A stretch of DNA of 64,000 bases, from assembly GCF_006442815.1 (NCBI RefSeq), contig NZ_VFVL01000010.1, positions 62,001-126,000 on the forward strand, in the 5' to 3' direction. The position numbers and the translations under genes are program-made. A model generated the notes under the pieces. It was not told the origin of the DNA, searched no databases, and worked only from the letters and a program-made list of their open reading frames with translations. Shown here piece after piece: positions 52,276 through 61,428 of this stretch (the stretch's first letter is position 1; every line of letters begins with the position of its first letter). The stretch is from Mesorhizobium sp. B2-4-3. GTDB lineage: Bacteria > Pseudomonadota > Alphaproteobacteria > Rhizobiales > Rhizobiaceae.

Positions 52276-53601
52276 TCGGCAATAGGATTTCACGAAGTTC
52301 CACGCGTAGGTGACCTCTTGGCCGCAGCCTTTTCCGATCCGATCTGGCGAAAGCCCCAGGCGGCCACGGCGTTCCAGTCCGAGCTTTCGGCCGGCGGCAC
52401 GCTTGACACGGTCATCGTCGGCGGCGGCATCATGGGGCTATCGACCGCGCTGCATGCGGCGCGCGCGGGGCTTTCCATTCAGGTGCTTGACGCCTGCGCG
52501 ATCGGGCAGGGCGCTTCGGGCCTCAATGGCGGCCAGGTCATTCCAGGCCTCAAATACGATCCGGAATGGCTGATCGGGCATTTCGGCAAGGAGCGCGGCG
52601 AAGCCCTGGTCGATTTCGCCGCCTCGACGGCCGATGCCGTGTTCGATGTGATCCGCGACGAGAAGCTGGCCGTGCCGTTCACGCGCAACGGCTGGATCCA
52701 GGCGGCCCACACCGAGACCGCCTTAAAGGCAGCCGCTAACCGCGATCGCCAATGGCGCTCGCGCGGCGCCGACGTCGAACTGCTCGATCAGGCAGGGATC
52801 GCGGCTATGACCGGCGCCAAGGGCTATCTCGGCGGCTGGCTCGACCGTCGGGCAGGCGTCGTCGATCCGCTATCTTACACGCTTGAGCTTGCCCGCGTCG
52901 CCGCGGCCGCCGGCGTGAAGATCGCCGAGCAGCAAAGGGTGGTGAAACTCGCCAGGGAGGCCGGCGTCTGGCGGGTTTCGACGCAAGGCGGCGCCGAACT
53001 GCAGGCCAAGTCGATCGTGCTCGCCACCAACGCCTACACGGACGGGCTGTTGCCTGGTCTCGCCCAGACGATCGTGCCGCTGCATTCCTTCCAGGTTGCC
53101 ACCGCGCCGCTCCCGGACGAGCTTGCCGCAAGCATCCTGCCGGGCGGACAAGCCGTTTCCGATTCCCGCCGCATCCTCGTCTACTATCGCCGGAGTCCCG
53201 ATGGCCGAATGGTGTTGGGCGGCCGGGGCCGCATGGCGCTACCTTCGAACGCCGCGGACTGGGCGCATTGCGAACGCGCGCTCATCCGCCTCTATCCGGC
53301 GCTCGCGGGCGTCGCCATCGAAAAACGCTGGTTCGGCCGCGTGGCGCTGACACCGGATCATCTGCCGCATTTGCATGAGCCGGAAAAGGGCCTGCTCGCC
53401 GTCGTCGGCTGCCAGGGCAGGGGCGTCGGGCTGATGAGCGCGCTGGGCAAGCGCGTGGCGGGCTACCTGGCGAGCGGCGATGCCAGGCAATTGCCGTTCC
53501 CGCTCTCGCCGATCAAGCCGATCCCGTTCCACGCTTTCCGCCAGGTCGGCGTCGCCGCGGCGATCGCCTGGTATCGAATGTTGGACGCCTTCGAGCGCTG
53601 A
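52270..53601 (+). CDS. FAD-dependent amine oxidoreductase, PuuB/DadA-like
   Basis: A 443-residue DAO-family flavoprotein. The FAD motif is VIVGGGIMGLSTALHAARAG, and GASGLNGGQVIPGLKYDPE is the run characteristic of gamma-glutamylputrescine oxidase (PuuB) and relatives. A C-terminal FAD loop is in AVVGCQGRGVGLMSALG. The ATG at 52270 lies inside an inverted repeat; TTG at 52318 with AGGTG five bases upstream gives a more usual N-terminus (AAAFSDPIWRKP) and is a strong alternative. It precedes a polyamine-type ABC operon on the same strand, so the substrate is probably a polyamine derivative. Confidence 0.85.
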   Translation: MKSAIGFHEVPRVGDLLAAAFSDPIWRKPQAATAFQSELSAGGTLDTVIVGGGIMGLSTALHAARAGLSIQVLDACAIGQGASGLNGGQVIPGLKYDPEWLIGHFGKERGEALVDFAASTADAVFDVIRDEKLAVPFTRNGWIQAAHTETALKAAANRDRQWRSRGADVELLDQAGIAAMTGAKGYLGGWLDRRAGVVDPLSYTLELARVAAAAGVKIAEQQRVVKLAREAGVWRVSTQGGAELQAKSIVLATNAYTDGLLPGLAQTIVPLHSFQVATAPLPDELAASILPGGQAVSDSRRILVYYRRSPDGRMVLGGRGRMALPSNAADWAHCERALIRLYPALAGVAIEKRWFGRVALTPDHLPHLHEPEKGLLAVVGCQGRGVGLMSALGKRVAGYLASGDARQLPFPLSPIKPIPFHAFRQVGVAAAIAWYRMLDAFER

Positions 53602-53641
53602 CGCCGAACGAGTGCGCCGCACAAGCGATTCAGCTTGACAG

Positions 53642-53657
53642 TTTCAGGAATATGAAA
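53642..53657. promoter_or_regulatory. Candidate PuuR-like operator upstream of pot operon 1
   Basis: TTTCA-N6-TGAAA, 27 bp upstream of the first permease ATG. The same arrangement is present at 52260-52275 and at 14954-14969. Confidence 0.5.
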
Positions 53658-53683
53658 AAACATTAGGTGATTTCAGAATTTCG

Positions 53684-54586
53684 ATGGGCAGTTCGATGTC
53701 GTCGACCATCGCCGCAGCGCGGCCATCGCCGGAAACCCGCATCTCGCCGGTCTTCCGCTTCGCCATGCTGCTTCCGGGCGGGCTGGTCACTTTCTTCCTC
53801 ATCCTGTTCGCGCTTGGCCTGGTGGTCTTCCTCGCCTTCAGGGGAAATGACGGCTCGCTGCTCGGCGTCGGCCTGACGTCGAGGAATTTCGTCACCGTCG
53901 CTACCGATCCGCTCTACTGGACGGTGACGCTGCGCTCGCTGGTCATCGCCGGCCTGGTGACGCTCGCCACCGTGGTCACCGCCTATCCGGTTGCCTATTA
54001 CCTCGCCTTCCATGCCGGGCGCCGGCGCAACCTGCTGCTTTTCCTGGTCACGCTGCCGTTCTGGACCAGCTACCTTTTGCGCGTCTTCGCCTGGAAGATC
54101 GTGCTCGCCTATAACGGCGTGCTGAACTCGGCTTTCATCGAGACCGGCCTGTGGTCGGAGCCGACGCTCGCCTTCCTCAACACGCCGGCCGCGGTGGTCG
54201 TGACGCTCGCCCACGCCTATGCGCCTTTCGCCATCCTGCCGATCTATGTGGCGCTGGACACCATCCCGAAATCGCTGCTCGAAGCCGCATCCGATCTCGG
54301 CGCGCGACCCTTCACCAGCTTTCGCCGCGTCGTGCTGCCCAATTCCATGCCGGGCGTGCTGGCGGCGGCGCTCGTCGTCTTCGTGCCGACGGTCGGCGAC
54401 TATGTCACGCCCGCCATGGTCGGCGGTCCAGCCAGCACGATGATCGGCACGCTGATCCAGTCGCAGTTCGGCAAGGCCAATGACTGGCCGTTCGGGGCGG
54501 CACTCTCGGTCTGCGTCATGCTGGTCATCCTTTGCGTCGTCCTGGTGGCGCGCGGCGCCGACCGCCGGTTTGGCAGCCGCACATGA
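53684..54586 (+). CDS. Polyamine-type ABC permease 1 (PotB family), operon 1
   Basis: A 300-residue permease with six helices. The EAA loop is SLLEAASDLGARPFTSFRRV, and FWTSYLLRVFAWKIVL is typical of PotB. ATG at 53684 and 53696 are both possible. It ends in ATGA overlap with the PotC-type gene. It forms the membrane dimer for spermidine/putrescine-like substrates. Confidence 0.9.
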   Translation: MGSSMSSTIAAARPSPETRISPVFRFAMLLPGGLVTFFLILFALGLVVFLAFRGNDGSLLGVGLTSRNFVTVATDPLYWTVTLRSLVIAGLVTLATVVTAYPVAYYLAFHAGRRRNLLLFLVTLPFWTSYLLRVFAWKIVLAYNGVLNSAFIETGLWSEPTLAFLNTPAAVVVTLAHAYAPFAILPIYVALDTIPKSLLEAASDLGARPFTSFRRVVLPNSMPGVLAAALVVFVPTVGDYVTPAMVGGPASTMIGTLIQSQFGKANDWPFGAALSVCVMLVILCVVLVARGADRRFGSRT

Positions 54587-55401
54587 GCGCCCGGGCCGAC
54601 ACCAACAACGACGGCCGCTGGCTCGGCCTCTATGTGCTTGGCTATCTCGTCTTCCTCTATCTGCCGGTGCTGCTGATCCCGCTGTTTTCCTTCAACAACT
54701 CGATCCAGGCGGCGTTTCCGCTGCAGGGCTTCACGCTCGAATGGTACCGCACGCTCTACGGCAGCCCCGCGCTTTCCGGCGCTTTGGCCAACAGCCTGGT
54801 CATCGGCGTCATCGCCGCCTCCGGCGCGACGCTCTGCGGCATCACCGTTTCCTATATGGACCTCTATGGCCGCTCGCCGCTCGCCGCCACGATCAGCGCC
54901 ATCGCCCGGCTGCCGATCCTGATCCCGGGCGTCATCGTTGGCATCTCGCTGTTGATCCTGGTCAACCTCATCGGCCTTGGACCGTCGCGCGTTTCCATCG
55001 TGCTCGGCCATATCCTCGTCGCGCTGCCGACCACCGTGGTGGTGATGCGCAGCCGCTTCGCCGCCATCCCGAAGACGATCCGCGAGGCCGCGCTCGATCT
55101 CGGCGCGTCCGACTGGACGACGTTCCGGCGCGTCATGCTGCCGCTGAGTGCGCCCGCCGTGCTGTCGGCCTTCATGCTCTCTTTCCTGATTTCCTTCGAC
55201 GAGTTCATCGTCGTCTTCTTCCTCGCCGGCACCGAGCCGACGCTGCCGCTCTACATCTGGAGCCAGCTGCGCTTCCCGCGCTCGCTGCCGACCGTCATGG
55301 CGCTCGGCACAGTGATCCTCGCTGTCTCCTTCATCATCGCGGGCACAGCCGAAGTCCTTCGCCATCGCGGTCTTGGAACTGCGCGCCGCAACCCAGCCTG
55401 A
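54583..55401 (+). CDS. Polyamine-type ABC permease 2 (PotC family), operon 1
   Basis: A 272-residue permease with six helices, EAA loop TIREAALDLGASDWTTFRRV and SFDEFIVVFFLAGTEPTLPL, the last typical of PotC. The ATG lies in a 4-bp overlap with the upstream permease gene. It pairs with that protein. Confidence 0.9.
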   Translation: MSARADTNNDGRWLGLYVLGYLVFLYLPVLLIPLFSFNNSIQAAFPLQGFTLEWYRTLYGSPALSGALANSLVIGVIAASGATLCGITVSYMDLYGRSPLAATISAIARLPILIPGVIVGISLLILVNLIGLGPSRVSIVLGHILVALPTTVVVMRSRFAAIPKTIREAALDLGASDWTTFRRVMLPLSAPAVLSAFMLSFLISFDEFIVVFFLAGTEPTLPLYIWSQLRFPRSLPTVMALGTVILAVSFIIAGTAEVLRHRGLGTARRNPA

Positions 55402-55428
55402 ACCACAACAAAGAAGAGGAGAACGAAA

Positions 55429-56499
55429 ATGACAATCCACCTGAAATCGATCGCCGGACGCAAAGCCCGGGCCGGCCTTGCCGCGCTGGCCCTCGCGCTG
55501 TCGTCGACGGTCGCTCTGGCCGCCGACAAGCTGCAATATTTCACCTGGTCGGGTTACGAATTGCCCGACTTCAACAAGAGCTTCCTTGCCGCGCATCCCG
55601 ATGGCGTCGAGGCGACGATCTTCGGCGATGACGACGACGCCTTCACCAAGGTCAAGGCCGGCTTCAAGCCCGACATCGCGCATCCCTGCTACGACAAGGT
55701 GGCGCGCTGGAACAAGGAAGGCCTGCTGCAGCCGATCGACACCAAGCGCATCAAGAACTGGGATTCGATCTTCCCGGTGTTCAAGAACCTGCCCGACCTG
55801 CAGGCCGGCGACGGCAAGGTGTGGATGGTGCCGTGGGACTGGGGCAACACCTCGATCCTCTACCGCACCGATCTGGTGAAGAACCCCGAGGCGAGCTGGA
55901 ACCTTCTGTGGGACAAGCAATATGCCGGCCGCATGGCGACCATCGACGCCGTCCACGACACGCCGATCGTCGCGGCACTTCTCGCCGGCGTGAACCCCTT
56001 CGACATGACGCCGGACCAGATGGACAAGGTGGCCGAAAAGCTGCGCGAGCAGCGGCCGCTGCTGTCGAGCTACACGACCGACATGACCTCGGTCGAGCAG
56101 GCGCTGGCGAGCGGCCAGCTGGTCGCCGCCATGACCTGGAACGCGTCGGCCACCTCGCTCAAGAAGCAGGGCGTTCCGGTCGAGTTCATGAAGCCGAAGG
56201 AAGGCATGCTGACCTGGGCCTGCGGCTTCGTCATGCTGAAGGACGCCAAGAATGTCGATCTCGCCTATGACTTCATCAACAGCCGGCTCGACGCCGACTC
56301 GGGCAAGTTCCTGATCCAGTCTTATGGCTATGGCAGCTCGCTCTCGACCGCCTTCGCCGGCGTGTCGAAGGAGGAGCTCGACAAGCTGCAGCTGCCGGCG
56401 GATCCCGACGTGATGCTGAAGTCGACCATCTTCACCGGTCCGATGAAGCAAAATGACGATGTGGCGAAGATGTTTGAAAAGGTGAAGGCGGGGGGGTGA
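55429..56499 (+). CDS. Polyamine-type ABC substrate-binding protein (PotD family), operon 1
   Basis: A 356-residue periplasmic protein. The signal peptide is AGLAALALALSSTVALA with cleavage before ADK. The mature protein opens LQYFTWSGYELPDFNKSFLA as in PotD/PotF, and WMVPWDWGNTSILYRTDLV lines the ligand pocket in relatives. AAGAGGAGAACG precedes the ATG. It is encoded after the permeases rather than before them. Confidence 0.9.
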   Translation: MTIHLKSIAGRKARAGLAALALALSSTVALAADKLQYFTWSGYELPDFNKSFLAAHPDGVEATIFGDDDDAFTKVKAGFKPDIAHPCYDKVARWNKEGLLQPIDTKRIKNWDSIFPVFKNLPDLQAGDGKVWMVPWDWGNTSILYRTDLVKNPEASWNLLWDKQYAGRMATIDAVHDTPIVAALLAGVNPFDMTPDQMDKVAEKLREQRPLLSSYTTDMTSVEQALASGQLVAAMTWNASATSLKKQGVPVEFMKPKEGMLTWACGFVMLKDAKNVDLAYDFINSRLDADSGKFLIQSYGYGSSLSTAFAGVSKEELDKLQLPADPDVMLKSTIFTGPMKQNDDVAKMFEKVKAGG

Positions 56500-56510
56500 G
56501 TGAGCGGCTT

Positions 56511-56537
56511 CCCCTTCTCCCACAAGGGGAGAAGGGG
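56511..56537. repeat. Dispersed palindromic repeat, copy 2
   Basis: CCCCTTCTCCC, a 5-nt loop and GGGAGAAGGGG form an 11-bp hairpin between potD and the XRE-cupin gene. It is a longer version of the element at 1804-1826. Confidence 0.7.
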
Positions 56538-56588
56538 GAGCCTGGTGGCGCTACGCCGCGCCGGTGGAAAGACAACAAGGACCAACGA

Positions 56589-57191
56589 ATGGACATTCTT
56601 GACGAAGCAAAGCCGAAAGACGATGCCGATGTCCGCGTCGGCCGGCGCGTGCGGGCGCTGAGACTCGAGCGCAAGCTGTCTCTGGCCGAGCTTGCGGCCA
56701 AGGCAGGCATCTCCATCGGCGCGCTCAGCCAGATCGAGCGCGGCATGTCCTCGCTGCGCGTCAAGGTGATCTGGCCGCTAGCCGCCGCGCTCGACATCGA
56801 ACCGTCGGCGCTCATCACCGACGGCAACGAGGCGGTGAACGACCTCTATTGCGTGCGGTCGGATAAGCGCCGCTCTATTCCGGTGAAATCCGAAGGCATC
56901 GCCAAGGCGCTGCTGTCTCCGCCTGCCGCCACGCTTACCGGCATGCTTGTCACGGTCGAGGCCGGCGGCGGCACGGCGGAAGCTTACGCCCATGCCGGCC
57001 ATGAATTCGGCTTCGTCATGACGGGCGAGGTCGAGCTGGTGGTGGACGCCACGACCTATGTGCTGAAGGCCGGCGACAGTTTTGCCTTCAAGAGCACGCT
57101 GCTGCACGCCTTCCGCAACCCCGGCGCCGAGCGCTGCCAGATCCTGTGGGTCAACACCACCAAGCCGTCCGAGGTGCGCGATGGCGCCTGA
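56589..57191 (+). CDS. XRE-cupin transcriptional regulator, PuuR-like
   Basis: A 200-residue regulator. XRE helix-turn-helix at about 20-75 (LSLAELAAKAGISIGALSQI, ERGMSSLRVKVIWPLAAAL), cupin at about 115-190 (HAGHEFGFVMTGEVELVVDA, AGDSFAFKSTLLHAFRNPG). The architecture and length equal PuuR, the putrescine-utilisation repressor. The ATG at 56589 follows AAGGACCAACGA. The stop overlaps the ATPase gene start by 11 bp. It probably controls the operon through the TTTCA-N6-TGAAA sites. Confidence 0.88.
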   Translation: MDILDEAKPKDDADVRVGRRVRALRLERKLSLAELAAKAGISIGALSQIERGMSSLRVKVIWPLAAALDIEPSALITDGNEAVNDLYCVRSDKRRSIPVKSEGIAKALLSPPAATLTGMLVTVEAGGGTAEAYAHAGHEFGFVMTGEVELVVDATTYVLKAGDSFAFKSTLLHAFRNPGAERCQILWVNTTKPSEVRDGA

Positions 57192-58266
57192 ACCACTCGT
57201 TCGGCTGCAGAAAGTCTCGAAAGTCTTTCCGGGTGGCGTGGTCGGCCTCGATGCCGTCGATCTGGATATCGCCACCGGTGAGTTCCTGACCTTGCTCGGT
57301 CCATCCGGCTGCGGCAAGACGACGAGCCTGCGCGTCATCGCCGGCTTCGAAAGCCCGACCAGCGGCAATGTCCTGCTCGATGGCCGCGACATCACGGGGC
57401 TGCGGCCCTTCGATCGCCCGGTCAACACCGTCTTCCAGGACTATGCCTTGTTCCCGCATATGGATGTCGCGGCCAATGTCGGCTTCGGCCTGTCGCTGCG
57501 CAAACTGTCCGGAGCCGAGCAGGCGAAGCGGGTCCGCGATGCGCTCGACATGGTCGGGCTTGCCGAGAAGCTGCGTGCCCGCGTGTCCGAGCTTTCCGGC
57601 GGCCAGCGCCAACGCGTCGCTTTAGCCCGCGCCATCGTCTGCGAGCCGCGCGTGCTTCTTCTCGACGAGCCGCTGTCGGCGCTCGACGCGCATCTGCGCG
57701 AGCAGATGCAGGTCGAATTGAAGCGGCTGCAGTCGCGGCTCGGCACCACCTTCGTCATGGTCACGCACGACCAGACCGAGGCGCTGTCGATCTCGGACCG
57801 CATCGTCGTCATGAACAAGGGCCGTATCGAGCAGACTGCTGCGCCGGCCACGCTCTACGACCGGCCGGCGACGCGCTTCGTCGCTTCCTTCATCGGCACG
57901 ATGAACTTGCTGCAGTCACGCTTCCTCGGTCGCGACGGCGAGCGCCTGCGCTTCGCCGCAGGTGAGTTACCGCTGGAGGCTACATCCGACAGCGGCGAGA
58001 CGCCGGCCGCCGGCGACACGCGCACCATCGGCGTGCGCCCGGAGGATCTTCTGGCTGCCGGTGAAGCCGCCGAGGGAACCGCGCCGGCGCGGGTGAGCGG
58101 CGTCGTCTTCCATGGCCGCACGCTGCGCCTGCATGCCGAACTGGGTGAGGGGACCGCGATCGTCATCGATGCCCCGCGCCGTGCCGACGGTTCACAATTC
58201 AGCGTCGGCGACGTGGCGCATGTCAGCCTGCGGCGCGGCGCCAACTGTCCCATGCTTTCCAACTGA
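57181..58266 (+). CDS. Polyamine-type ABC ATPase (PotA family), operon 1
   Basis: A 361-residue ATPase with Walker A GPSGCGKTT, signature LSGGQRQRVALARAI and Walker B LLLDEPLSALDAH. The C-terminal TOBE-type domain starts near residue 280. It completes the transporter with the permeases and binding protein at 53684-56499. The start overlaps the regulator gene by 11 bp. Confidence 0.9.
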   Translation: MAPEPLVRLQKVSKVFPGGVVGLDAVDLDIATGEFLTLLGPSGCGKTTSLRVIAGFESPTSGNVLLDGRDITGLRPFDRPVNTVFQDYALFPHMDVAANVGFGLSLRKLSGAEQAKRVRDALDMVGLAEKLRARVSELSGGQRQRVALARAIVCEPRVLLLDEPLSALDAHLREQMQVELKRLQSRLGTTFVMVTHDQTEALSISDRIVVMNKGRIEQTAAPATLYDRPATRFVASFIGTMNLLQSRFLGRDGERLRFAAGELPLEATSDSGETPAAGDTRTIGVRPEDLLAAGEAAEGTAPARVSGVVFHGRTLRLHAELGEGTAIVIDAPRRADGSQFSVGDVAHVSLRRGANCPMLSN

Positions 58267-58281
58267 TGCGATAGCGTTGGT

Positions 58282-58983
58282 TCAAGACGCCTTGGCGAAG
58301 AATCCCTGATAATCGGACTTAGCCTGCAGCAGGCGCAGGATGTTCTCGCGCGAGCCGCGCACATGCGCGCGGGCGCGCTCGCCGGCCAGCGTGACATCGC
58401 CGGCGCAGATCGCGTCGACGATGCCGGCATGTTCCTCGCGGGTGAGCTTCCATTCGTCCAGCCACAGAAGCTCTGTCCAGACATATTGCTGGCATTTGTC
58501 GAGTATGCCGCAAAGCATGCCGTGCAGCATCTCGTTGCCGCTGATCTCCGCGATCACCCGATGCAGGTCGATGCCGACCTGCAGCTCCTCGAATTTCTCC
58601 CTGGTGCTGCGATCCGGGATCGCCGCCAGCCGTTCGCATTCGGCCAGCATCTCGCGCAGCTTCGCCTTGTCGGCGGCGGTCGCGTTGGCTGCCGCCAGTT
58701 CGGTCGCGCGCCCGTCGAGCAGCTCGCGGATGTCGAAAGCCTCGCGGAACATGGTCAGGTTGAACTCGGCCACCACATAGCCCTGGCGCGGACGCCCGAT
58801 CACCAGGCCGTCGCGCTCCAGACGGTTGAAGGCCTCGCGCACCGGCGTGCGGCTGACCTTCAGGCGCTCGGCGATCTCATTTTCCGTCACGCGGCCGCCC
58901 GGTGGGATCTGGCCGGTGATGATCAACGCCTTCAGCGCCTCGAACACCGAGTCGCGCAGCGTGTTCTTTCTCTCCTTGCTCAA
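58282..58983 (-). CDS. GntR-family regulator (FCD type) of pot operon 2
   Basis: A 233-residue regulator with winged helix (FEALKALIITGQIPPGGRVT, LKVSRTPVREAFNRLERDGL) and an FCD domain whose likely metal ligands are an Asp and three His residues (DLHRVIAEISGN, EHAGIVDAI, RAHVRGSREN). I chose TTG at 58983, 8 nt after GGAGG; the first possible start, TTG at 58998, has no ribosome site. It is divergent from pot operon 2, with a TTGTATACAA palindrome between. Confidence 0.88.
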   Translation of the reverse strand: MSKERKNTLRDSVFEALKALIITGQIPPGGRVTENEIAERLKVSRTPVREAFNRLERDGLVIGRPRQGYVVAEFNLTMFREAFDIRELLDGRATELAAANATAADKAKLREMLAECERLAAIPDRSTREKFEELQVGIDLHRVIAEISGNEMLHGMLCGILDKCQQYVWTELLWLDEWKLTREEHAGIVDAICAGDVTLAGERARAHVRGSRENILRLLQAKSDYQGFFAKAS

Positions 58984-59120
58984 GCGTCCCGCCTCCAACG
59001 GTCAGTCATGGAATCGCAGTCTAGTGCCTTTTAGCGCCTGCTTGAAACAGGCCGCTCGACAGGAACGAACGCCCCGATCCAAGTCTCGATGTATCCCCGC
59101 CAAAAACCGCACGTCCCGTG

Positions 59121-59163
59121 TTGACATCGGCTTCCGGAGAATTACACTCAAAATTGTATACAA
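59121..59163 (+). promoter_or_regulatory. Promoter and GntR operator of pot operon 2
   Basis: TTGACA at 59121-59126 is followed, 16 bp later, by TACACT as a -10. The palindrome TTGTATACAA (59154-59163) sits just beyond, where repressor binding would block initiation. It is 51 bp from the binding-protein ATG. Confidence 0.6.
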
Positions 59164-59213
59164 ATTCGCATACCAAATCAACGATAACGGGAACACCGGT
59201 TGGAGAAGCGAAA

Positions 59214-60269
59214 ATGACGAAGAGACTTTGTATTCACGGCATGGGCATCCACGGCATGGCCGTCGCCTGCCTGCTCGCCGCGGTCGCCGTTCCGGCGTCG
59301 GCCGCCGACACCATCACCGTCGCCTCATGGGGCGGCACCTATCAGGAAGCACAGACCAAGGCCTTCTTCGATCCGACGGCCAAGGAACTCGGCATCACCA
59401 TCAAGCAGGACACCACCAACGGCCTCGACGACGTGCGCTTGCAGGTCACCGGCAATGCCGTCAAATGGGACATCACCGAGCTTGGCGCCGACGAATGCGC
59501 CCGTGGCTCCAAGGAAGGTCTGTTCGAAAAACTCGACTACAACGTCATAGACAAGAGCGGCATCAACCCGAAGCTTGTCCACGACGACTGGGTCGGCATT
59601 TCCTACACCTCCGTGGTGCTGATCTATCGCACCGATGTCTTCGGCGACAAAGGCCCGAAGACCTGGGCCGATTTCTGGAACGTCGAAAAATTCCCCGGCC
59701 GACGCGCGCTTTCCGGCAGCCAGGCGACGGAGACGCTGAGCGTCGCCGCTCTCGCCAAGGGCATTCCGATCGACAAGGTCTATCCTGTCGACATCGACGG
59801 CGCGCTGCAGTCGGTGGACAAGATCCGCGGCCACATCGATGCCTGGTGGACATCCGGCGCGCAGGCCATGCAGCTCGTCAAGGATGGCGAGGTCGACATG
59901 GCGAGCATCTGGAACGGCCGCGCCGGCACCTTGAAGAAGGAAGGCGCGCCGGTGAGCTTCTCCTTCGACCAGGGCGTGCTCACCGCTGACTGCATGGTCA
60001 TCCCGAAGGGCTCGAAGAACAAGGACATCGCCATGAAGGTGCTGGCCAGATTCGTCAGCCCCGATCTCCAGGCCAATCTGCCGCTCTATGTCGACAACGG
60101 CCCCGCCAACGAGAAGGCGTTCGAGACCGGCAAAATCCCGCCGGAGCGCATCAAGGACATCAATTCCGCGCCCGAGAACGTCAAGAAGCAGGTACTGCAG
60201 GATCCCGAGTTCTGGCGCGACACGCTCGTCGAGGCGACCGAGAAGTTCAACAACCTGATCCAGCAATAG
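59214..60269 (+). CDS. Polyamine-type ABC substrate-binding protein (family 1), operon 2
   Basis: A 351-residue periplasmic binding protein. The signal peptide spans GMAVACLLAAVAVPASA with cleavage before ADT. The mature part opens TITVASWGGTYQEAQTKAFF, usual for extracellular solute-binding proteins of polyamine/opine-like transporters. The start at 59214 puts the signal at the N-terminus. A 9-bp hairpin follows the stop. It is divergent from the GntR gene, which probably regulates it. Confidence 0.9.
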   Translation: MTKRLCIHGMGIHGMAVACLLAAVAVPASAADTITVASWGGTYQEAQTKAFFDPTAKELGITIKQDTTNGLDDVRLQVTGNAVKWDITELGADECARGSKEGLFEKLDYNVIDKSGINPKLVHDDWVGISYTSVVLIYRTDVFGDKGPKTWADFWNVEKFPGRRALSGSQATETLSVAALAKGIPIDKVYPVDIDGALQSVDKIRGHIDAWWTSGAQAMQLVKDGEVDMASIWNGRAGTLKKEGAPVSFSFDQGVLTADCMVIPKGSKNKDIAMKVLARFVSPDLQANLPLYVDNGPANEKAFETGKIPPERIKDINSAPENVKKQVLQDPEFWRDTLVEATEKFNNLIQQ

Positions 60270-60279
60270 CGATCCTGTT

Positions 60280-60306
60280 GGAGCGGCGTCCACGAGGCGC
60301 CGCTCC
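60280..60306 (+). terminator. Hairpin after binding-protein gene of operon 2
   Basis: GGAGCGGCG-N9-CGCCGCTCC lies 10 bp after the binding-protein stop with no T-run. It is probably an RNA-stabilising or attenuating element ahead of the ATPase gene. Confidence 0.5.
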
Positions 60307-60342
60307 GCATCGTTCGCGAAAAATGATCCGGAGTTGAAGGAG

Positions 60343-61428
60343 ATGCTCTTGTCTCTCGCGCAGACCGCGCTTCCCATCGGCATCAGCGGTATCGAGAAGC
60401 GCTTCGGCGGCGTGTCCGTGCTGCATGACCTCGGCCTCGATGTCGCGGCGGGCGAATTCCTGACGCTGCTCGGGCCGTCCGGCTCGGGAAAGACGACGCT
60501 GCTGATGATCATGGCCGGCTTCGTGCGGGCCAATGCCGGCTCCATCAAGGTCGACGGCGAGGAGATCGTCACCATGCCGCCGCACAAGCGCAACATCGGC
60601 ATGGTGTTCCAGAACTATGCGCTGTTCCCGCATATGAACGTCTTCCACAACATCGCCTTTCCGCTGAAGCAGCGACGCGTGTCGACGGCCGAAACGGCCG
60701 AGCGTGTCGAGAGGGCGCTGGACCTTGTGCAGCTGAAGGGCCTCGGCGAGCGCCGCGTCGACCAGCTCTCCGGTGGCCAGCGGCAACGTGTGGCCTTGGC
60801 CCGCGCCATCGTCTTCGAGCCGCGCATCGTGCTGATGGACGAGCCGCTGTCGGCGCTCGACAAGAGCCTGCGCGAGCATATGCAGATCGAGCTGCGCCAC
60901 CTGCACCGAAGGCTCGGCATGACCACCGTCTACGTCACGCACGACCAGCGCGAGGCGATCACCATGTCGGACCGCATCGCCGTCATGAATGCCGGGCGCA
61001 TCGAGCAGATCGATCAGCCGGAAGTGCTCTACGCCAAGCCGCAGACGAAGTTCGTCGCCGGCTTCATCGGCGAGTCCAGCTTCGTTCCGGTCGAATGCCG
61101 CAATGGCAGCGTCTGGCATGAGGACAGGAAGTTTCGCATGACGGCAGCCGCGCCGTCGAACGGACGGCACCTGATGGTGGTGCGGCCGGAAAAACTGCGC
61201 GTGATCGCCGGCGAACCTGCAGGCGACGTCAATGCGCTGCCGGCAATTGTCGGCGATGTCATCTATCAGGGCGACAGCTTCGTCTGCTATGCGACGCTCA
61301 AGGATGGTCGCCAGGTGACTTTGCGCGACTATTGCCGTTCCGACGTGCTGGCGAAACTGCCGGCGCCGGGCGAGCCGATAACGCTCGGCATCGACGCGCA
61401 GGACGTCGTTCTGGTGGCCGACCAATGA
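60343..61428 (+). CDS. Polyamine-type ABC ATPase (PotA family), operon 2
   Basis: A 361-residue ATPase with Walker A GPSGSGKTT, signature LSGGQRQRVALARAI and Walker B VLMDEPLSALDKS, plus a C-terminal TOBE-like region. TTG at 60334, ATG at 60343 and TTG at 60349 are in frame. The ATG is favoured by CCGGAG nine bases upstream; the third is also well placed after AAGGAG. It overlaps the next permease gene by 4 bp. Confidence 0.9.
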   Translation: MLLSLAQTALPIGISGIEKRFGGVSVLHDLGLDVAAGEFLTLLGPSGSGKTTLLMIMAGFVRANAGSIKVDGEEIVTMPPHKRNIGMVFQNYALFPHMNVFHNIAFPLKQRRVSTAETAERVERALDLVQLKGLGERRVDQLSGGQRQRVALARAIVFEPRIVLMDEPLSALDKSLREHMQIELRHLHRRLGMTTVYVTHDQREAITMSDRIAVMNAGRIEQIDQPEVLYAKPQTKFVAGFIGESSFVPVECRNGSVWHEDRKFRMTAAAPSNGRHLMVVRPEKLRVIAGEPAGDVNALPAIVGDVIYQGDSFVCYATLKDGRQVTLRDYCRSDVLAKLPAPGEPITLGIDAQDVVLVADQ

